A DNA stretch of 64,000 nucleotides from Rhodanobacter sp. DHB23 (GCF_014842975.1 NZ_JACYXK010000029.1:372001-436000), one strand, 5' to 3'. Shown: positions 8,761 to 18,013, counted from the stretch's first letter. Notes: generated by a model from the sequence alone, not told the origin. Made by a program: numbers and translations.

Positions 8761-8810
8761 CTTGACTACACGTGTCGCCAAGGCGTAGCGTAACGACACG
8801 TGTAGTCAAG
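8761..8810 (+). promoter_or_regulatory. BlaI-type operator and promoter of the blaI/M56 pair
   Basis: CTTGACTACACGTGTCG (8761-8777) and CGACACGTGTAGTCAAG (8794-8810) are perfectly inverted 17-bp arms around 16 bp. Each arm contains the ACTACA/TGTAGT core typical of BlaI/MecI operators. TTGACT (8762-8767) and TAGCGT (8786-8791) can serve as -35 and -10 with 18-bp spacing, so repressor bound to the arms would cover both promoter elements. CGGAG just before the blaI-like ATG supplies the ribosome binding site. Confidence 0.82.
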
Positions 8811-8822
8811 CGGAGCCGCCCC

Positions 8823-9209
8823 ATGCCACGACCCTCCATCGGCGACCAGGAACTCGCCCTGCTGCGCTACCTCGCCGCGCACGAGCCCGCCTCGGTGGGC
8901 GAAGTGGCGGGCGGTTTCGGCGAAGCGCAGGGCCTCGCCCGCTCCACCGTTCTGACGATGATGGAACGGCTGCGCGCCAAGGGTTACCTCAAGCGCAGGC
9001 AGGCGCAGGGCGTATACCGCTACAGCACGGCGACCGGCCCGGGCGAGGCGATGCGCAGCGCGGTGGGCAGCTTCGTGCAGAACACGCTGCGCGGCTCGGT
9101 CTCGCCCTTCGTGGCGTGGATGGCCGAACGCGGCGAGGTCAGCGACGACGAACTGGCCGAGCTGCAGGCACTGGTGAAACAACTCAAGGGCACGCGCAAG
9201 GAGAAGTGA
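8823..9209 (+). CDS. BlaI/MecI/CopY family transcriptional repressor
   Basis: A 128-residue winged-helix repressor. The N-terminal DNA-binding domain reads PSIGDQELALLRYLAAHEPA, then LARSTVLTMMERLRAKGYLKRRQ, matching the BlaI pattern (x-S-T-V-x-T-x-L-x-R-L-x-x-K-G-x-L), and YRYS follows as the wing. The C-terminal part is helical and would dimerise. Family members are inactivated when an M56 sensor protease triggers their cleavage, and an M56 gene follows one base later. An exact inverted repeat covers the promoter, so autoregulation is likely. Start 8823 is preferred to longer in-frame starts because those would lie within the operator. Confidence 0.92.
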   Translation: MPRPSIGDQELALLRYLAAHEPASVGEVAGGFGEAQGLARSTVLTMMERLRAKGYLKRRQAQGVYRYSTATGPGEAMRSAVGSFVQNTLRGSVSPFVAWMAERGEVSDDELAELQALVKQLKGTRKEK

Positions 9210-9210
9210 G

Positions 9211-10986
9211 ATGACGACGCTCGATCATCTGGCCTCCACCCTGCTGGAACGCCTGGCCTGGACTTCGCTGCAGGCTGCCGTGCTGGTCGTGGCGGTGGCG
9301 CTGCTCATCCGCGCCCTGCCGCGCCTGCCCGCCGCCGCGCGCTGCGCGTTGTGGTGGCTGGTCGGCCTGCAGGTGGTGCTGGGGTTGTGCTGGCAGGCAC
9401 CGATCCGCCTGCCGTTGCTGGCGCCACCGGCGGTTGCCGAAGCGCCCATCGCCGTCGTGCAGACCGCCACGGATATCGATCATGCCGCCGTGCACCGCAT
9501 GGCCGTGCATATCACGATGCCAACCGCGGCCGGCACAAGCCGGGACACCCCGCCGGGTTGGCTCTCCAGCCATTGGCGCACGACCCTGATTGGCGCGTGG
9601 CTGCTCCTGTTGCTGGCGCAGTTGCCCGCCTTGCTGCGCGCGTATCGGATTGCGCGTCGCCTGCGCCGGAATGCATCGGCGACGACGGATGCCGGCCTGC
9701 AGATGCGTTGCGCGCGGCAAGCGCACACGCTGGGCTTGCGTCGCGCGCCCAGCGTGCTTGCTTCGCCCGAGATCGCCTCGCCGCAAGTCAGCGGCGGCTG
9801 GCGACCGGTAGTGCTGTGGCCGGCACGCGACGCACTGGACGAGGACGAGGCCGCACTGGCGCTGGCCCATGAGCTCGCGCACCTGAAACGCGGCGACCTG
9901 CTGTTCGGCTGGGTTCCCGCGCTGGCGGCGCGGCTGTTCTTCTTCCACCCGCTGCTGCGCTGGGCGATGCGCGAATACGCGATCAACCGCGAAGCCGCCT
10001 GCGACGCGCTGGCCGTCGAACAGCAGCGCGTCGCGCCACAGGACTACGGCCGCCTGTTGCTGCGCCTCGGCGTAGCCCATCCGACGCACGCCGCGCTGGC
10101 CGGCGCCTCCCCCACCTTCCACAACCTGAAAAGGCGACTGACCATGCTGCAACAGACCACCACCGCCATGCCGCGCGCGCGTGGCTGGCTGCTCGTCGCG
10201 CTCGTCGCGCTGGTCGGCGTGCTGCCGTATCGCGTGGTGGCGGGCGACCAGGCTGCTCGCGCCGCCGTACCGGCACCAACCAGTTCCATTGCACTGCCGC
10301 CACCGCCGCCGGCACCCCCTGCGCAAATGCCCGATGCACCGCCTCCTCCGCGCATCGCGCCGCCGCCCCCGCCGCCCCCGCCTCTACCGGTGCCCCCTGC
10401 AGGTTTTGGTGCACACAATGTGGAAATCGACATCCACTCCGATGCGCGCGAAGGCCTGGCACTATTCGACGGCGACACCGTCATCATCAATGGCACCACC
10501 ACCGATGAGGCAGCTGCCAAGCGCATACGCGTAAAGTCGGACGAACCGCTGCTTTGGCTGCGACGTGGCGGGCAAGCTTACGTGGTTCACGACCGCGCCA
10601 TGATCCAGCGCGCCCGCGACATGCCGGCGCCACTCGAAGACTATTGGCGTAATGCCGGAAGCTTCGAAGGGAAGCAATGGTCCATCAAGGGCCCGATGCA
10701 GGGTCTGCAGGCCTGGCAAGACAGCGTGCAGGCGCAGCGCGAGAAATTGCTGGCCACCCCAGACGCACCTGAATCCAGACAACGGCTTGCCGATCTGGAT
10801 CAACAGCAGCAGCAGATCACCGTGCGCCTGGCCGATCTCAAGCATGAACTTGGGGCGCTGCAACCTCAGATCGAAGCCATGCAGAAGCAACGACAGACAG
10901 CGGAATCCGAAGTCGAACGACGCAAGTCGGCGTTGATCGACGACGCCCTCGCCAAAGGCCTGGCCAAGCCCGTCAACGTGCACTGA
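9211..10986 (+). CDS. M56 (BlaR1-like) membrane metalloprotease with proline-rich insert
   Basis: A 591-residue protein with several N-terminal membrane spans (first near residues 20-35, another near 126-142) and the zinc-protease motif HELAH at residues 220-224, followed by GDLLFGWVPAL. This is the BlaR1/MecR1-type M56 domain that activates cleavage of BlaI. In place of a penicillin-binding sensor domain it has a long Pro-rich segment (about residues 350-395, with an eight-proline run) and a C-terminal Gln/Glu/Arg-rich coiled coil (about 525-580). The signal sensed is therefore not obviously a beta-lactam. Its start is one base after the blaI-like stop, with AAGGAG upstream. Confidence 0.88.
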   Translation: MTTLDHLASTLLERLAWTSLQAAVLVVAVALLIRALPRLPAAARCALWWLVGLQVVLGLCWQAPIRLPLLAPPAVAEAPIAVVQTATDIDHAAVHRMAVHITMPTAAGTSRDTPPGWLSSHWRTTLIGAWLLLLLAQLPALLRAYRIARRLRRNASATTDAGLQMRCARQAHTLGLRRAPSVLASPEIASPQVSGGWRPVVLWPARDALDEDEAALALAHELAHLKRGDLLFGWVPALAARLFFFHPLLRWAMREYAINREAACDALAVEQQRVAPQDYGRLLLRLGVAHPTHAALAGASPTFHNLKRRLTMLQQTTTAMPRARGWLLVALVALVGVLPYRVVAGDQAARAAVPAPTSSIALPPPPPAPPAQMPDAPPPPRIAPPPPPPPPLPVPPAGFGAHNVEIDIHSDAREGLALFDGDTVIINGTTTDEAAAKRIRVKSDEPLLWLRRGGQAYVVHDRAMIQRARDMPAPLEDYWRNAGSFEGKQWSIKGPMQGLQAWQDSVQAQREKLLATPDAPESRQRLADLDQQQQQITVRLADLKHELGALQPQIEAMQKQRQTAESEVERRKSALIDDALAKGLAKPVNVH

Positions 10987-11007
10987 AGCACTGCACCCGG
11001 GAAACAG

Positions 11008-11036
11008 AAAGGCCAGGGTTCGCACCCTGGCCTTTT
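11008..11036. terminator. Bidirectional intrinsic terminator
   Basis: GGCCAGGG and CCCTGGCC form a strong stem with a TTCGCA loop. AAA precedes it and TTTT follows it, so it can stop transcription from both the M56 gene (forward) and the convergent dipeptidyl peptidase gene (reverse). Confidence 0.88.
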
Positions 11037-11060
11037 GCTGCGTCATTCAACGGTCTGCGA

Positions 11061-13403
11061 TCAGAACCACGGCCACTTCTTCAGCTCGTACTCCTTCGGC
11101 GGCGTGTCGCCGGCGAGGTACTGCACGAAGTAGTCCCAGCGGCGGCGCGTGGCGTACGGCGTGGCGGCGGCGTAGCCGTGGTGGACGTTGGGGATGATCA
11201 GCATGTCGAAGTCCTTGTTGGCCTTGATCAGCGCATCGGCCACCAGCATGGTCTCGCCCAGCGGCACGTTGTCGTCGATCGTGCCGTGCACCAGCATCAG
11301 GCGGCCCTTGAGGTTCTTCGCCATCAGCTGGTTGGCCTGGTTGTCGTAGCTGGTGCTGCCGTCCTTGTTGGTGGTCAGCAGGCCCTGGTACTTCTCGCCC
11401 CAGTCGTTCTCGTAGTTGCGGTTGTCGTGGTTGCCGCTCTCGGCCCAGCCGACCTTGAAGAAGTCGGGGTAGCGGAACATCGCGTCGGCGGTGGTGTTGC
11501 CGCCGCCGGAGTGGCCCCAGATGCCGACGCGGTTGATGTCGATCCACGGGTAGCGCTGCGCCAGTTCCTGGATGCCCTTGACCTGGTCGGGCAGCGTGTT
11601 GTCGCCCATCTGGCCGTACCAGGTGTGGTGGAAGCTGGCCGAGCGCCACGGCGTGCCCATGCCGTCGAGCGCGATCACGATGAAGCCGAGTTCGGCCAGC
11701 GCCTGGTTGTCGCCCTGCGCCGGCAGGAAGCTGCGGGTGCGCACCGAGCCGGTCTGCGGGCCGGGATAGACGTAGTCGATGACCGGGTACTTCTTGTTCG
11801 GATCGAAGTGGCTGGGCTTGAACATCTGGCCGTACAGCTCGGTCTTGCCGTCGCGCGCCTTCACGGTGAACGGGATCGGCGCCACCCAGCCGGCAGCCTT
11901 GAGACGTGTGAGGTCGGCCCTGGCGACGGTGGCGATGACGTGGCCGTCGTCGCTGGAGCGCAGCACGGTGACCGGCGCCGTGTCGACCGTGGAATAACTA
12001 TCCACGAAGGTCTTGCCGTCGGGCGACATGCTGATGGTGTGGTCGGCGTTTTCCGGCGTGAGCAGCACGGGCTTGCCGCCGTCCACGCCCACCTTCCAGA
12101 ACTGCTTGAAATACGGGTCCACGCCCGCCACGCGGCCGGTGCCGATGAACCACAGCTCGCGCGACTTGCGGTCGAGGTGCAGCACGTCGATGACGTTGCC
12201 GTCGCCGGTAGTGATCGGGTGCAGTTCCTTGCCGGTGCCGGTGTCGTACAGGTAGAGGTTCTGCCAGTTGTTGCGTTCGGACGGCCAGATGGCCTCGTGC
12301 GCATCCGGCAGGTAGCGCCAGTTGGCGTGGTCCATGCCGCTTTCGTAATAGGTGTCCACCTTCTCGTCGAAGGCGGTGCGCACGGCGCCGGTATCGGCGT
12401 TGGCCACGCGGTACCAAACCTGCTGGCGGTCGCGCGAGCTGTTGACCATCGCGAAGGTCTTGCCGTCGGGTGCCCACTGCAGGTCGTCCCAGTGGCCGTC
12501 GCTGCTGCAGCTGATGTCGTCGCACAGGCTGGACAGGCGCTGCTGCGGCGGCAGCTGCAGGCGCACCACCTGGTGCGAGGCCACGTCGACCACCACCGGC
12601 TCGATCATGAACACCTTGTCGTCGCCGGGCAGCGGGTACTTCCACGCGTCCAGTTCGGGATGGCCGACCTTGGTGCGCACGGTGTACATCTCGCCCACGC
12701 CACGCTGGTCCTGCTGGTAGGTGGCGATCTTCTTCGAGTCGGGCGACCAGTTGAGCACGGCGCGGTCGGTGTGGATCCAGCCGGCGTTGTCGGTGGCGTA
12801 GCCGAAGTCCTTCACGCCATCGGTGGTGAGCTGGGTTTCCTTGCCGGTGGCGAGGTCGCGCACCCACAGGTTCCAGTCGCGGATGAAGGCTTCTTTCGTC
12901 TTGTCGGGCGAAACGATGCCGGGCTCGTTGCCGGTCTTCACCGCGGCCTTGGCCGTGCAGTCGCCCGCGCCATTGAGGTCGCAAACGTAGTGTTTGCCCA
13001 TCAGGTCGATGTCGTAGCGGCCGTCCTTTTGCACGCTGAAGTCGAAGCCGAACAGCGGCACCTTGTTCGCCGGCATCGGCTTGCCGGTGGCCTTACCCAG
13101 CGCGGCGGCAAACCTGGCCTGGTCAAAGGCCGGGGCGGCCTTGCCGGTGGCGGTGTCCATTTCCATCACGCGGTCGCCGCTGGCGTCGTGGTCGACGTAC
13201 CAGAAGTGGGTGTCGTCCAGCCATTTCACGCGCTGCACGTCGTGATCGACCAGCGGCAGGGTGTTGTAGATCATGAATCGCTCTGCCTGCGCGTAGTCCT
13301 GCGCGGTGAGCGTGCGCGTTTGCGCCATCGCGCCGGTGCTGCCCACCAACAATGCCACTGCCAGCGCGCCGGCGAGGCGCGTCTTGCCGATAGTCGAACT
13401 CAT
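11061..13403 (-). CDS. S9B dipeptidyl peptidase IV family protein, secreted
   Basis: A 780-residue protein with a signal peptide (hydrophobic run ending AMAQ near residue 28), an N-terminal beta-propeller (DPPIV_N) and a C-terminal alpha/beta-hydrolase domain. Catalytic residues are visible: Ser632 in GHSGGG, Asp710 in HGTIDDNVP and His742 in VHHGY. Family members release X-Pro dipeptides from peptides in the periplasm or outside the cell. The nucleophile motif is GHSGGGN where DPP IV has GWSYGG, a modest variation. Start 13403 is preceded by a GGAAAG ribosome-binding-like stretch. It converges with the M56 gene at a shared terminator. Confidence 0.93.
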   Translation of the reverse strand: MSSTIGKTRLAGALAVALLVGSTGAMAQTRTLTAQDYAQAERFMIYNTLPLVDHDVQRVKWLDDTHFWYVDHDASGDRVMEMDTATGKAAPAFDQARFAAALGKATGKPMPANKVPLFGFDFSVQKDGRYDIDLMGKHYVCDLNGAGDCTAKAAVKTGNEPGIVSPDKTKEAFIRDWNLWVRDLATGKETQLTTDGVKDFGYATDNAGWIHTDRAVLNWSPDSKKIATYQQDQRGVGEMYTVRTKVGHPELDAWKYPLPGDDKVFMIEPVVVDVASHQVVRLQLPPQQRLSSLCDDISCSSDGHWDDLQWAPDGKTFAMVNSSRDRQQVWYRVANADTGAVRTAFDEKVDTYYESGMDHANWRYLPDAHEAIWPSERNNWQNLYLYDTGTGKELHPITTGDGNVIDVLHLDRKSRELWFIGTGRVAGVDPYFKQFWKVGVDGGKPVLLTPENADHTISMSPDGKTFVDSYSTVDTAPVTVLRSSDDGHVIATVARADLTRLKAAGWVAPIPFTVKARDGKTELYGQMFKPSHFDPNKKYPVIDYVYPGPQTGSVRTRSFLPAQGDNQALAELGFIVIALDGMGTPWRSASFHHTWYGQMGDNTLPDQVKGIQELAQRYPWIDINRVGIWGHSGGGNTTADAMFRYPDFFKVGWAESGNHDNRNYENDWGEKYQGLLTTNKDGSTSYDNQANQLMAKNLKGRLMLVHGTIDDNVPLGETMLVADALIKANKDFDMLIIPNVHHGYAAATPYATRRRWDYFVQYLAGDTPPKEYELKKWPWF

Positions 13404-13615
13404 CTTCTTTCCACCCCTCGAGGGAACGAAACCGGCGCCCGCAACGCGAGCGCATCAACGCCCGATGCTAATGCCTTGCGCGCGGGCGCACCCCTGCCAA
13501 AGGTTGAGCGGGACCGCAAGAACAAACGCCCCGATCGCGGAACGGAGGCCCGGGAGCATGCACCGGCTCCCGCTGCGGCAGAATGGCGGGCTCTCCATGC
13601 GCCACGGAACCCTCG

Positions 13616-13996
13616 ATGCCCGCCGCCCTGCCCGAAGCCCGCTTGCTGGAAATGGTTTTCCCCGACCACACCAACCACCTCGGCACGCTGTTCGGCGGCC
13701 AGGCGCTGGCATGGATGGACAAGGCCGCCTTCATCGTGGCCTCGCGGCACGCGCGGCGCATCGTGGTCACCGCGCGCTCGGAGGAGGTGAACTTCCGTGT
13801 GCCGGTGCGCAAGGGCCAGCTGGTGGAACTGGTGGCGCGCATCACGGGCACCGGACGAAGCTCGATGCAGGTGGAGGTGGAGATGACCGCCGAGGACCCG
13901 CTCACCGGCGACCGCCGGGTATGCACCACGGGGCGCTTCGTGATGATCGCGCTGGATTCCAACGGTTCGCCGACGGCCGTGCCGGCGCTGGCCTGA
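13616..13996 (+). CDS. Acyl-CoA thioesterase, hotdog fold (YciA/BACH type)
   Basis: A 126-residue hotdog-fold protein. The signature VFPDHTNHLGTLFGGQALAWMDKAAF (residues 13-38) is typical of the cytosolic acyl-CoA hydrolase/YciA group, in which the TLFGG region and the following helix carry the active site. These enzymes hydrolyse acyl-CoA to free acid and CoA. Start 13616 is chosen from homology; an in-frame ATG at 13583 would add 11 residues of no evident family similarity. It is divergent from the dipeptidyl peptidase gene and ends at a strong terminator. Confidence 0.88.
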   Translation: MPAALPEARLLEMVFPDHTNHLGTLFGGQALAWMDKAAFIVASRHARRIVVTARSEEVNFRVPVRKGQLVELVARITGTGRSSMQVEVEMTAEDPLTGDRRVCTTGRFVMIALDSNGSPTAVPALA

Positions 13997-14003
13997 GGTC
14001 ACG

Positions 14004-14031
14004 AAAAGGCCCGGGGTCGCCCCCGGGCCCT
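14004..14031. terminator. Intrinsic terminator between convergent genes
   Basis: GGCCCGGG and CCCGGGCC form a GC-rich stem around GTCGC, with AAAA on the left side, which reads as TTTT on the reverse strand. It lies between the thioesterase gene and the convergent S53 peptidase gene, and fits best as a terminator for the reverse-strand gene. Confidence 0.75.
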
Positions 14032-14075
14032 GCTGCCTATTCCCGGATGCGCTCCGGGAATGCGGCCTGCCGCGA

Positions 14076-15815
14076 CTACGGAACCAACGCCGAAATCAGC
14101 GCCGCCTTCGGGCTGCCCCAGCCGGTGACCAGGTCGTAACCCGTCACCGCCGAGTAAGTGCCGGACTTGCCGCTGGTGATGTCGTGGAAATCGGCGGTGA
14201 AGGCGCTGGTCAACTTGCCGCCCGATTCGTTCTGCGCATAGATCGTCGGATCGAAGAAGCCGACCGTGGCGCCGCCGCTGGCCGTGGCCTGCTGGTTGGC
14301 CAGCGCGGCGAAGGCCGCCCACATCGGCGCGGCGAAGCTGGTGCCGCCGTACTCGTTGGCGGTGCAGGTGGTCTGGTCCGCGCACACGTAGAAGGTGAAG
14401 TTGGCATTCGCCGCCACGTCCGGACCGTTGCGATAGGTGGTCGAGCCCTTGTTGCTGCTGTTGATCACGCCGGAAGCCGCCTGCCACGAGGGAATGGCGA
14501 TCTTGTCCGGCGAGATGCCGCCACCGCTGTCGACCCACGCCGTCTCCGACTTCCAGGCCCCGGCCGCCGAGGCGGTGGTGAGGTCGGTGCCGCCGACGCC
14601 GATGACGTAGGCGGCATCGGCCGGCCATGCCTCGTTGCGCCTCGACCAGGTCGAGCTGTCGCCGGAGGCGGCGAAGAAGCTCTGGCCCTGTGCGGCCATC
14701 TTTTCCCAATACGGATTCAACGTGCTCGGGTCGGCCGGCGTCCAGCCCCACGAGCAGCCGATGGTCGTCGGCAGCGGGCTGTGCGTGGTCATGGAGCTGA
14801 GGATGGCGGTGTCGGTGGAACCGACGTACACCGTCAGGCTGGCCAGTCCAGGCGCCATGCCGAGCGCCTGCGTCATGTCCAGCGTCTGCTCGGTGTCGTC
14901 GCAACTGCCGCCCGCCTTGGAGTCGACGCAGGCCGTGCTGGTGCCATCCGTCGACAGCAGCGTGACCGGCACGCTGTTGGTCTGTCCCACGTTCTTGTAG
15001 TACGTGGTCAGGTCGGCCAGGTCGGTGCCTTCGAACTCGAACAGGCCCAGGTTCTGGCCGGCACCGGTCAGCGCGCTGCCGCCGTAGTAGGCCGCGCGCA
15101 TGTCGCTGCCCAGGAACGAGGCCGAGGGACCCGAGCCGGTCGTGGCATGCGTCACCACCGCGTCGGGTGAGATGCCGTGCGCACGCGCGTAGTCGCTCTT
15201 CTTCTCCAGCATGGGGTGCGGGATCGAATAATTGTTCAGACCCGAGACGTGCCAGAGCGGGATGGCCAGCGAAGTGGTGGGCTCGCGGTCGGGGCTGTAG
15301 AAGACGCGGTTCTCGGTGGGATGCTGGTAGGTGTGCATCCTCACGTTGAAGGCCGCCTCCACCGCGGACACCGGGCCGACGACCTGCACGTCCATGCCAT
15401 CGCGGCTGCCGCCGGTGATCGCGAAGCCGTTCCTGACCAGGTACTGCACGACGGCGTCGTAGTCGTGCTGGCTGGGTCCGTACAGCGCGGTGAATTGCGT
15501 CGGCGTGAGGTAGTCGCGATAGCCGATGCTGGTGGGGTCGGTCACGCTGGCCACGAACCGGTCGAGGCCCGCCTGGTCGCCCACGGGCAACACGACATCG
15601 AGGCTCATCAACTGGTTGGTGGGCAGGTCGCCCACCTGCTTCGCCGTTCCCTGGCGCACCGCATCGCGCACGTGATGCGTCATGAATTCCCCGGCCCACG
15701 CCGTCGTGGCCACGCCCAGCGCCATGGCCACGGCGAGCGAAAGCATGCATGCGCCCCGCCCAAGGCGCGAGGTGCCGCGGCTGGATCCTGTCCCGTTCGA
15801 AATCGAGCTGATCAT
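14076..15815 (-). CDS. S53 family serine-carboxyl peptidase (sedolisin/kumamolisin type), secreted
   Basis: A 579-residue preproprotein. After a signal peptide (ending near AWAGEF) comes an inhibitory pro-domain, then the catalytic domain. The catalytic Glu and Asp are in TEQTLDM (E-x-x-x-D), the nucleophile is in GGTSFAAPMW, and the oxyanion Asp is likely in AASGDSS. The C-terminal part (YDLVTGWGSP) matches the calcium-binding end of the family. S53 enzymes are acid-acting endopeptidases outside the cell. Start 15815 is chosen because GGGGAG lies 6 nt upstream; the longer in-frame ATG at 15836 would place that ribosome binding site inside the gene. Confidence 0.93.
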   Translation of the reverse strand: MISSISNGTGSSRGTSRLGRGACMLSLAVAMALGVATTAWAGEFMTHHVRDAVRQGTAKQVGDLPTNQLMSLDVVLPVGDQAGLDRFVASVTDPTSIGYRDYLTPTQFTALYGPSQHDYDAVVQYLVRNGFAITGGSRDGMDVQVVGPVSAVEAAFNVRMHTYQHPTENRVFYSPDREPTTSLAIPLWHVSGLNNYSIPHPMLEKKSDYARAHGISPDAVVTHATTGSGPSASFLGSDMRAAYYGGSALTGAGQNLGLFEFEGTDLADLTTYYKNVGQTNSVPVTLLSTDGTSTACVDSKAGGSCDDTEQTLDMTQALGMAPGLASLTVYVGSTDTAILSSMTTHSPLPTTIGCSWGWTPADPSTLNPYWEKMAAQGQSFFAASGDSSTWSRRNEAWPADAAYVIGVGGTDLTTASAAGAWKSETAWVDSGGGISPDKIAIPSWQAASGVINSSNKGSTTYRNGPDVAANANFTFYVCADQTTCTANEYGGTSFAAPMWAAFAALANQQATASGGATVGFFDPTIYAQNESGGKLTSAFTADFHDITSGKSGTYSAVTGYDLVTGWGSPKAALISALVP

Positions 15816-16218
15816 GGAAATCTCCCCTCTCTGCAAGATGACAGTGAAGTGGAGAGGGAAGCAGCGCGCGCATCACCGCCCGGCGGTCGTTCGCGGTTGT
15901 ACCGGACGGAATGCGGCCATCGTGAAGCCGTCACGCTGGATCGGCTCCCCTCTCGCCCATTTACCACGCCCCCTTCGTTCGCAGCGCCACGCGCTGTCGC
16001 GGCTATTCGCATGTTGCTGCCGCTCTTGTCGCAAAAAATCACGAAGCCGGATCGCCAAGCGATGGCGCCGCAACCCGAATGCAACGGCGACGGACGAAGT
16101 CGGTTGACACGGCCGCAGGCGAAGCCGGCGGCAGCAGGCACCCATGCCCCGGCAGGCGATTGACGCCGGCGCCGCCATTCGCGCACGCTGTCCGGGTTCC
16201 CTCCAGCGGAGTGCCGCG
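15816..16218. other. Gene-free divergent region between S53 peptidase and GST genes
   Basis: About 400 bp between two divergent start codons. I see no recognisable RNA gene, repeat or strong palindrome. Reading frames here have no family resemblance. It presumably holds both promoters. Confidence 0.5.
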
Positions 16219-16968
16219 ATGGTTCGCATCAAGGTGGTCGGCAGCTACCTCTCGCCCTATGTGCGCAAGGTGCTGGCGTGCCTGGAACTGAAGGAACTGG
16301 ACTACGAGATCGACCCGATGCCGCCGTTCATGGGCAACGAGGCCTTCGCGCGCATCAGCCCGCTCAGGCGCGTGCCGGTGCTGGTCGACGACGGCCTGGT
16401 GGTGAACGACTCCTCGGTGATCTGCCAGTACCTGGAGGACCGATACCCCACGCCGTCGGTCTTCCCGCACGACATCGCCGAGCGTGCCCGCGCCCGCTGG
16501 CTGGAGGAATACGCCGACACGCGGCTGGCCGACGGCCTGATCTGGCGCCTGTTCTACCAGCGCTCGATCCGCCGCCGTGTGTTCAACGAGCCGCCCGACG
16601 AGGGCGTGGTGACGCAGGCACTGGAAGTGGAGATCCCCGCCGCCATCGACTACCTGGAGACCCAGCTGCCGGAGGACGGCTTCGTCTTCGGCGCGCTCTC
16701 CATCGCCGACATCAGCATCGCCTGCTATTTCCGCACCGCCTTCTTCGCACGCTACGCCATCGACGCCACGCGCTGGCCGCGCACCGCTGCTCTGGTGGGG
16801 CGCGTGCAGGCGCTGCCCGTCATGCAGAAGCTGGCCCGCTACGAAGACTGCATGCTGCGCCTGCCGATGGCCGAGCAGCGCGCGGCGCTGATCGCCGCCG
16901 GCGCGCCGCTGAGCAGCGAGACGATGGGCACCCACCCGCCGAGGCCGATCCTGCCGCGCACCTCGTGA
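16219..16968 (+). CDS. Glutathione S-transferase family protein
   Basis: A 249-residue protein with an N-terminal thioredoxin-like domain (MVRIKVVGSYLSPYVRKVLACLELK, then RVPVLVDDGLVVNDSSVICQYLEDRYP), where the cis-Pro of VPVL and the S-S-V-I pair contact glutathione in this superfamily. The C-terminal helical domain includes FGALSIADISIACYF, the usual N-capping/hydrophobic staple region. The likely catalytic residue is a Ser or Tyr in GSYLSPY. The substrate cannot be told from sequence. Start 16219 places the beta strand directly at the N terminus, as usual for GSTs; longer in-frame starts add unrelated sequence. Confidence 0.87.
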   Translation: MVRIKVVGSYLSPYVRKVLACLELKELDYEIDPMPPFMGNEAFARISPLRRVPVLVDDGLVVNDSSVICQYLEDRYPTPSVFPHDIAERARARWLEEYADTRLADGLIWRLFYQRSIRRRVFNEPPDEGVVTQALEVEIPAAIDYLETQLPEDGFVFGALSIADISIACYFRTAFFARYAIDATRWPRTAALVGRVQALPVMQKLARYEDCMLRLPMAEQRAALIAAGAPLSSETMGTHPPRPILPRTS

Positions 16969-16990
16969 CCGCCCGACACGTGTTGCGCTC

Positions 16991-17902
16991 CTACGCGCCT
17001 CGATCCTGCTTGCCGATCAGCTCCACCAGCCAGTCCACGAACACGCGCAGGCGCGCCGGCATCTGCCGCTGCTGCGCGTACAGCACGTGGACCGACAAGG
17101 CCGGCGGCGGCAGGTCGGGCAGGATCTCGCGCAACGTGCCCGCGGCCAGCGCATCGGCGATGCGATAGCGCGTGAATTGCGCGATGCCCAGCCCGGCCTC
17201 GCAGCAGGCGAGATAGGCATCCACGCCGCTGACCGTGACGCGCGAAGGCAGGTGCACTTCGCGGCGACGGCGATTCAGCACGAACTCCAGCGAAGGCTCA
17301 AGGCGCCGCGTGGTGGGCGAGGCCCAGTTCACCGCCAGGTGGCCCTGCTGCAGGTCGGCGAGCTGGGAGGGCCTGCCGTGGCGGCGCAGGTAGCCGGGGC
17401 TGGCCACGGTGGCCTGCGCCAGCGTGGCCACGCGCCGCCCCACCAGGCCGGAGTCCGGCAACTCGCCCACGCGCAGCACGCAATCCACACCCTCGCGCAG
17501 CAGGTCCACGAAGCGGTCGCTGGTGCCGATGTCGAGTTCGAGTTGCGGGAAACGCGCGCAGAACCCGGGCAGGGCGGGAATCACCAGCTGTCGCGCCAGC
17601 GTGGCAGGCAGGTCGATGCGCAGGCGGCCCTGCGGTTTCAACGCGGCCTCGCGGAAGTCGGCTTCCACTTCGTCCAGGTCGGCCAGCAGGCGCACGCAGT
17701 GCGTGTAATAGGCCTGCCCGTCGCGGGTGACGCGCTGGGAGCGCGTGGTCCGCTGCAGCAACTGCGCGCCCAGCCGCGCCTCCAGCTTTTTGATGGCGTG
17801 GGTGACGGTGGCGCGCGGCAGGCCGAGGTCGTTGGCGGCGGCGGTGAAGCTGCCCAGCTCGACGATACGCGCGTACAGCCGCATGGTGTCCAGGCGATCC
17901 AT
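16991..17902 (-). CDS. LysR family transcriptional regulator
   Basis: A 303-residue LysR-type regulator. The N-terminal winged helix reads MDRLDTMRLYARIVELGSFTAAANDLGLPRATVTHAIKKLEARLG, with the family's SFTAAA...L...ATVTxAIxxLE pattern, and the remainder is the periplasmic-binding-like effector domain. It belongs to the subgroup often found next to oxidoreductase genes. It is divergent from an aldo/keto reductase gene, the classic LysR arrangement, so that gene is the probable target. The inducer is unknown. Confidence 0.92.
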   Translation of the reverse strand: MDRLDTMRLYARIVELGSFTAAANDLGLPRATVTHAIKKLEARLGAQLLQRTTRSQRVTRDGQAYYTHCVRLLADLDEVEADFREAALKPQGRLRIDLPATLARQLVIPALPGFCARFPQLELDIGTSDRFVDLLREGVDCVLRVGELPDSGLVGRRVATLAQATVASPGYLRRHGRPSQLADLQQGHLAVNWASPTTRRLEPSLEFVLNRRRREVHLPSRVTVSGVDAYLACCEAGLGIAQFTRYRIADALAAGTLREILPDLPPPALSVHVLYAQQRQMPARLRVFVDWLVELIGKQDRGA

Positions 17903-18013
17903 GGATTGTTGTTGCCGATGGAATGGTGATGACGATTATTGGGTATTTATCCCGCAACGACCACGGCGCAGCATGGCGCCACTTCCCCATCACCCGCACC
18001 CAGGAGCACCCGC
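17903..18013. promoter_or_regulatory. Divergent promoter region of the LysR and aldo/keto reductase genes
   Basis: This 111-bp interval holds an AT-rich core, ATTATTGGGTATTTATCCC near 17935-17953, set in GC-rich flanks. It contains T-N11-A spacings expected of a LysR operator, but these are frequent by chance. CAGGAG precedes the reductase start. Assignment is from position. Confidence 0.4.

Noticed and set aside
11178-13790. An 870-residue forward open frame opposite the dipeptidyl peptidase gene
   Set aside because: It is rich in Val, Ala, His and Gln with no family resemblance, and it mirrors the third-position GC bias of the real reverse-strand gene. Other long antisense frames opposite the peptidase, atpD, atpA and speA genes were rejected for the same reason.
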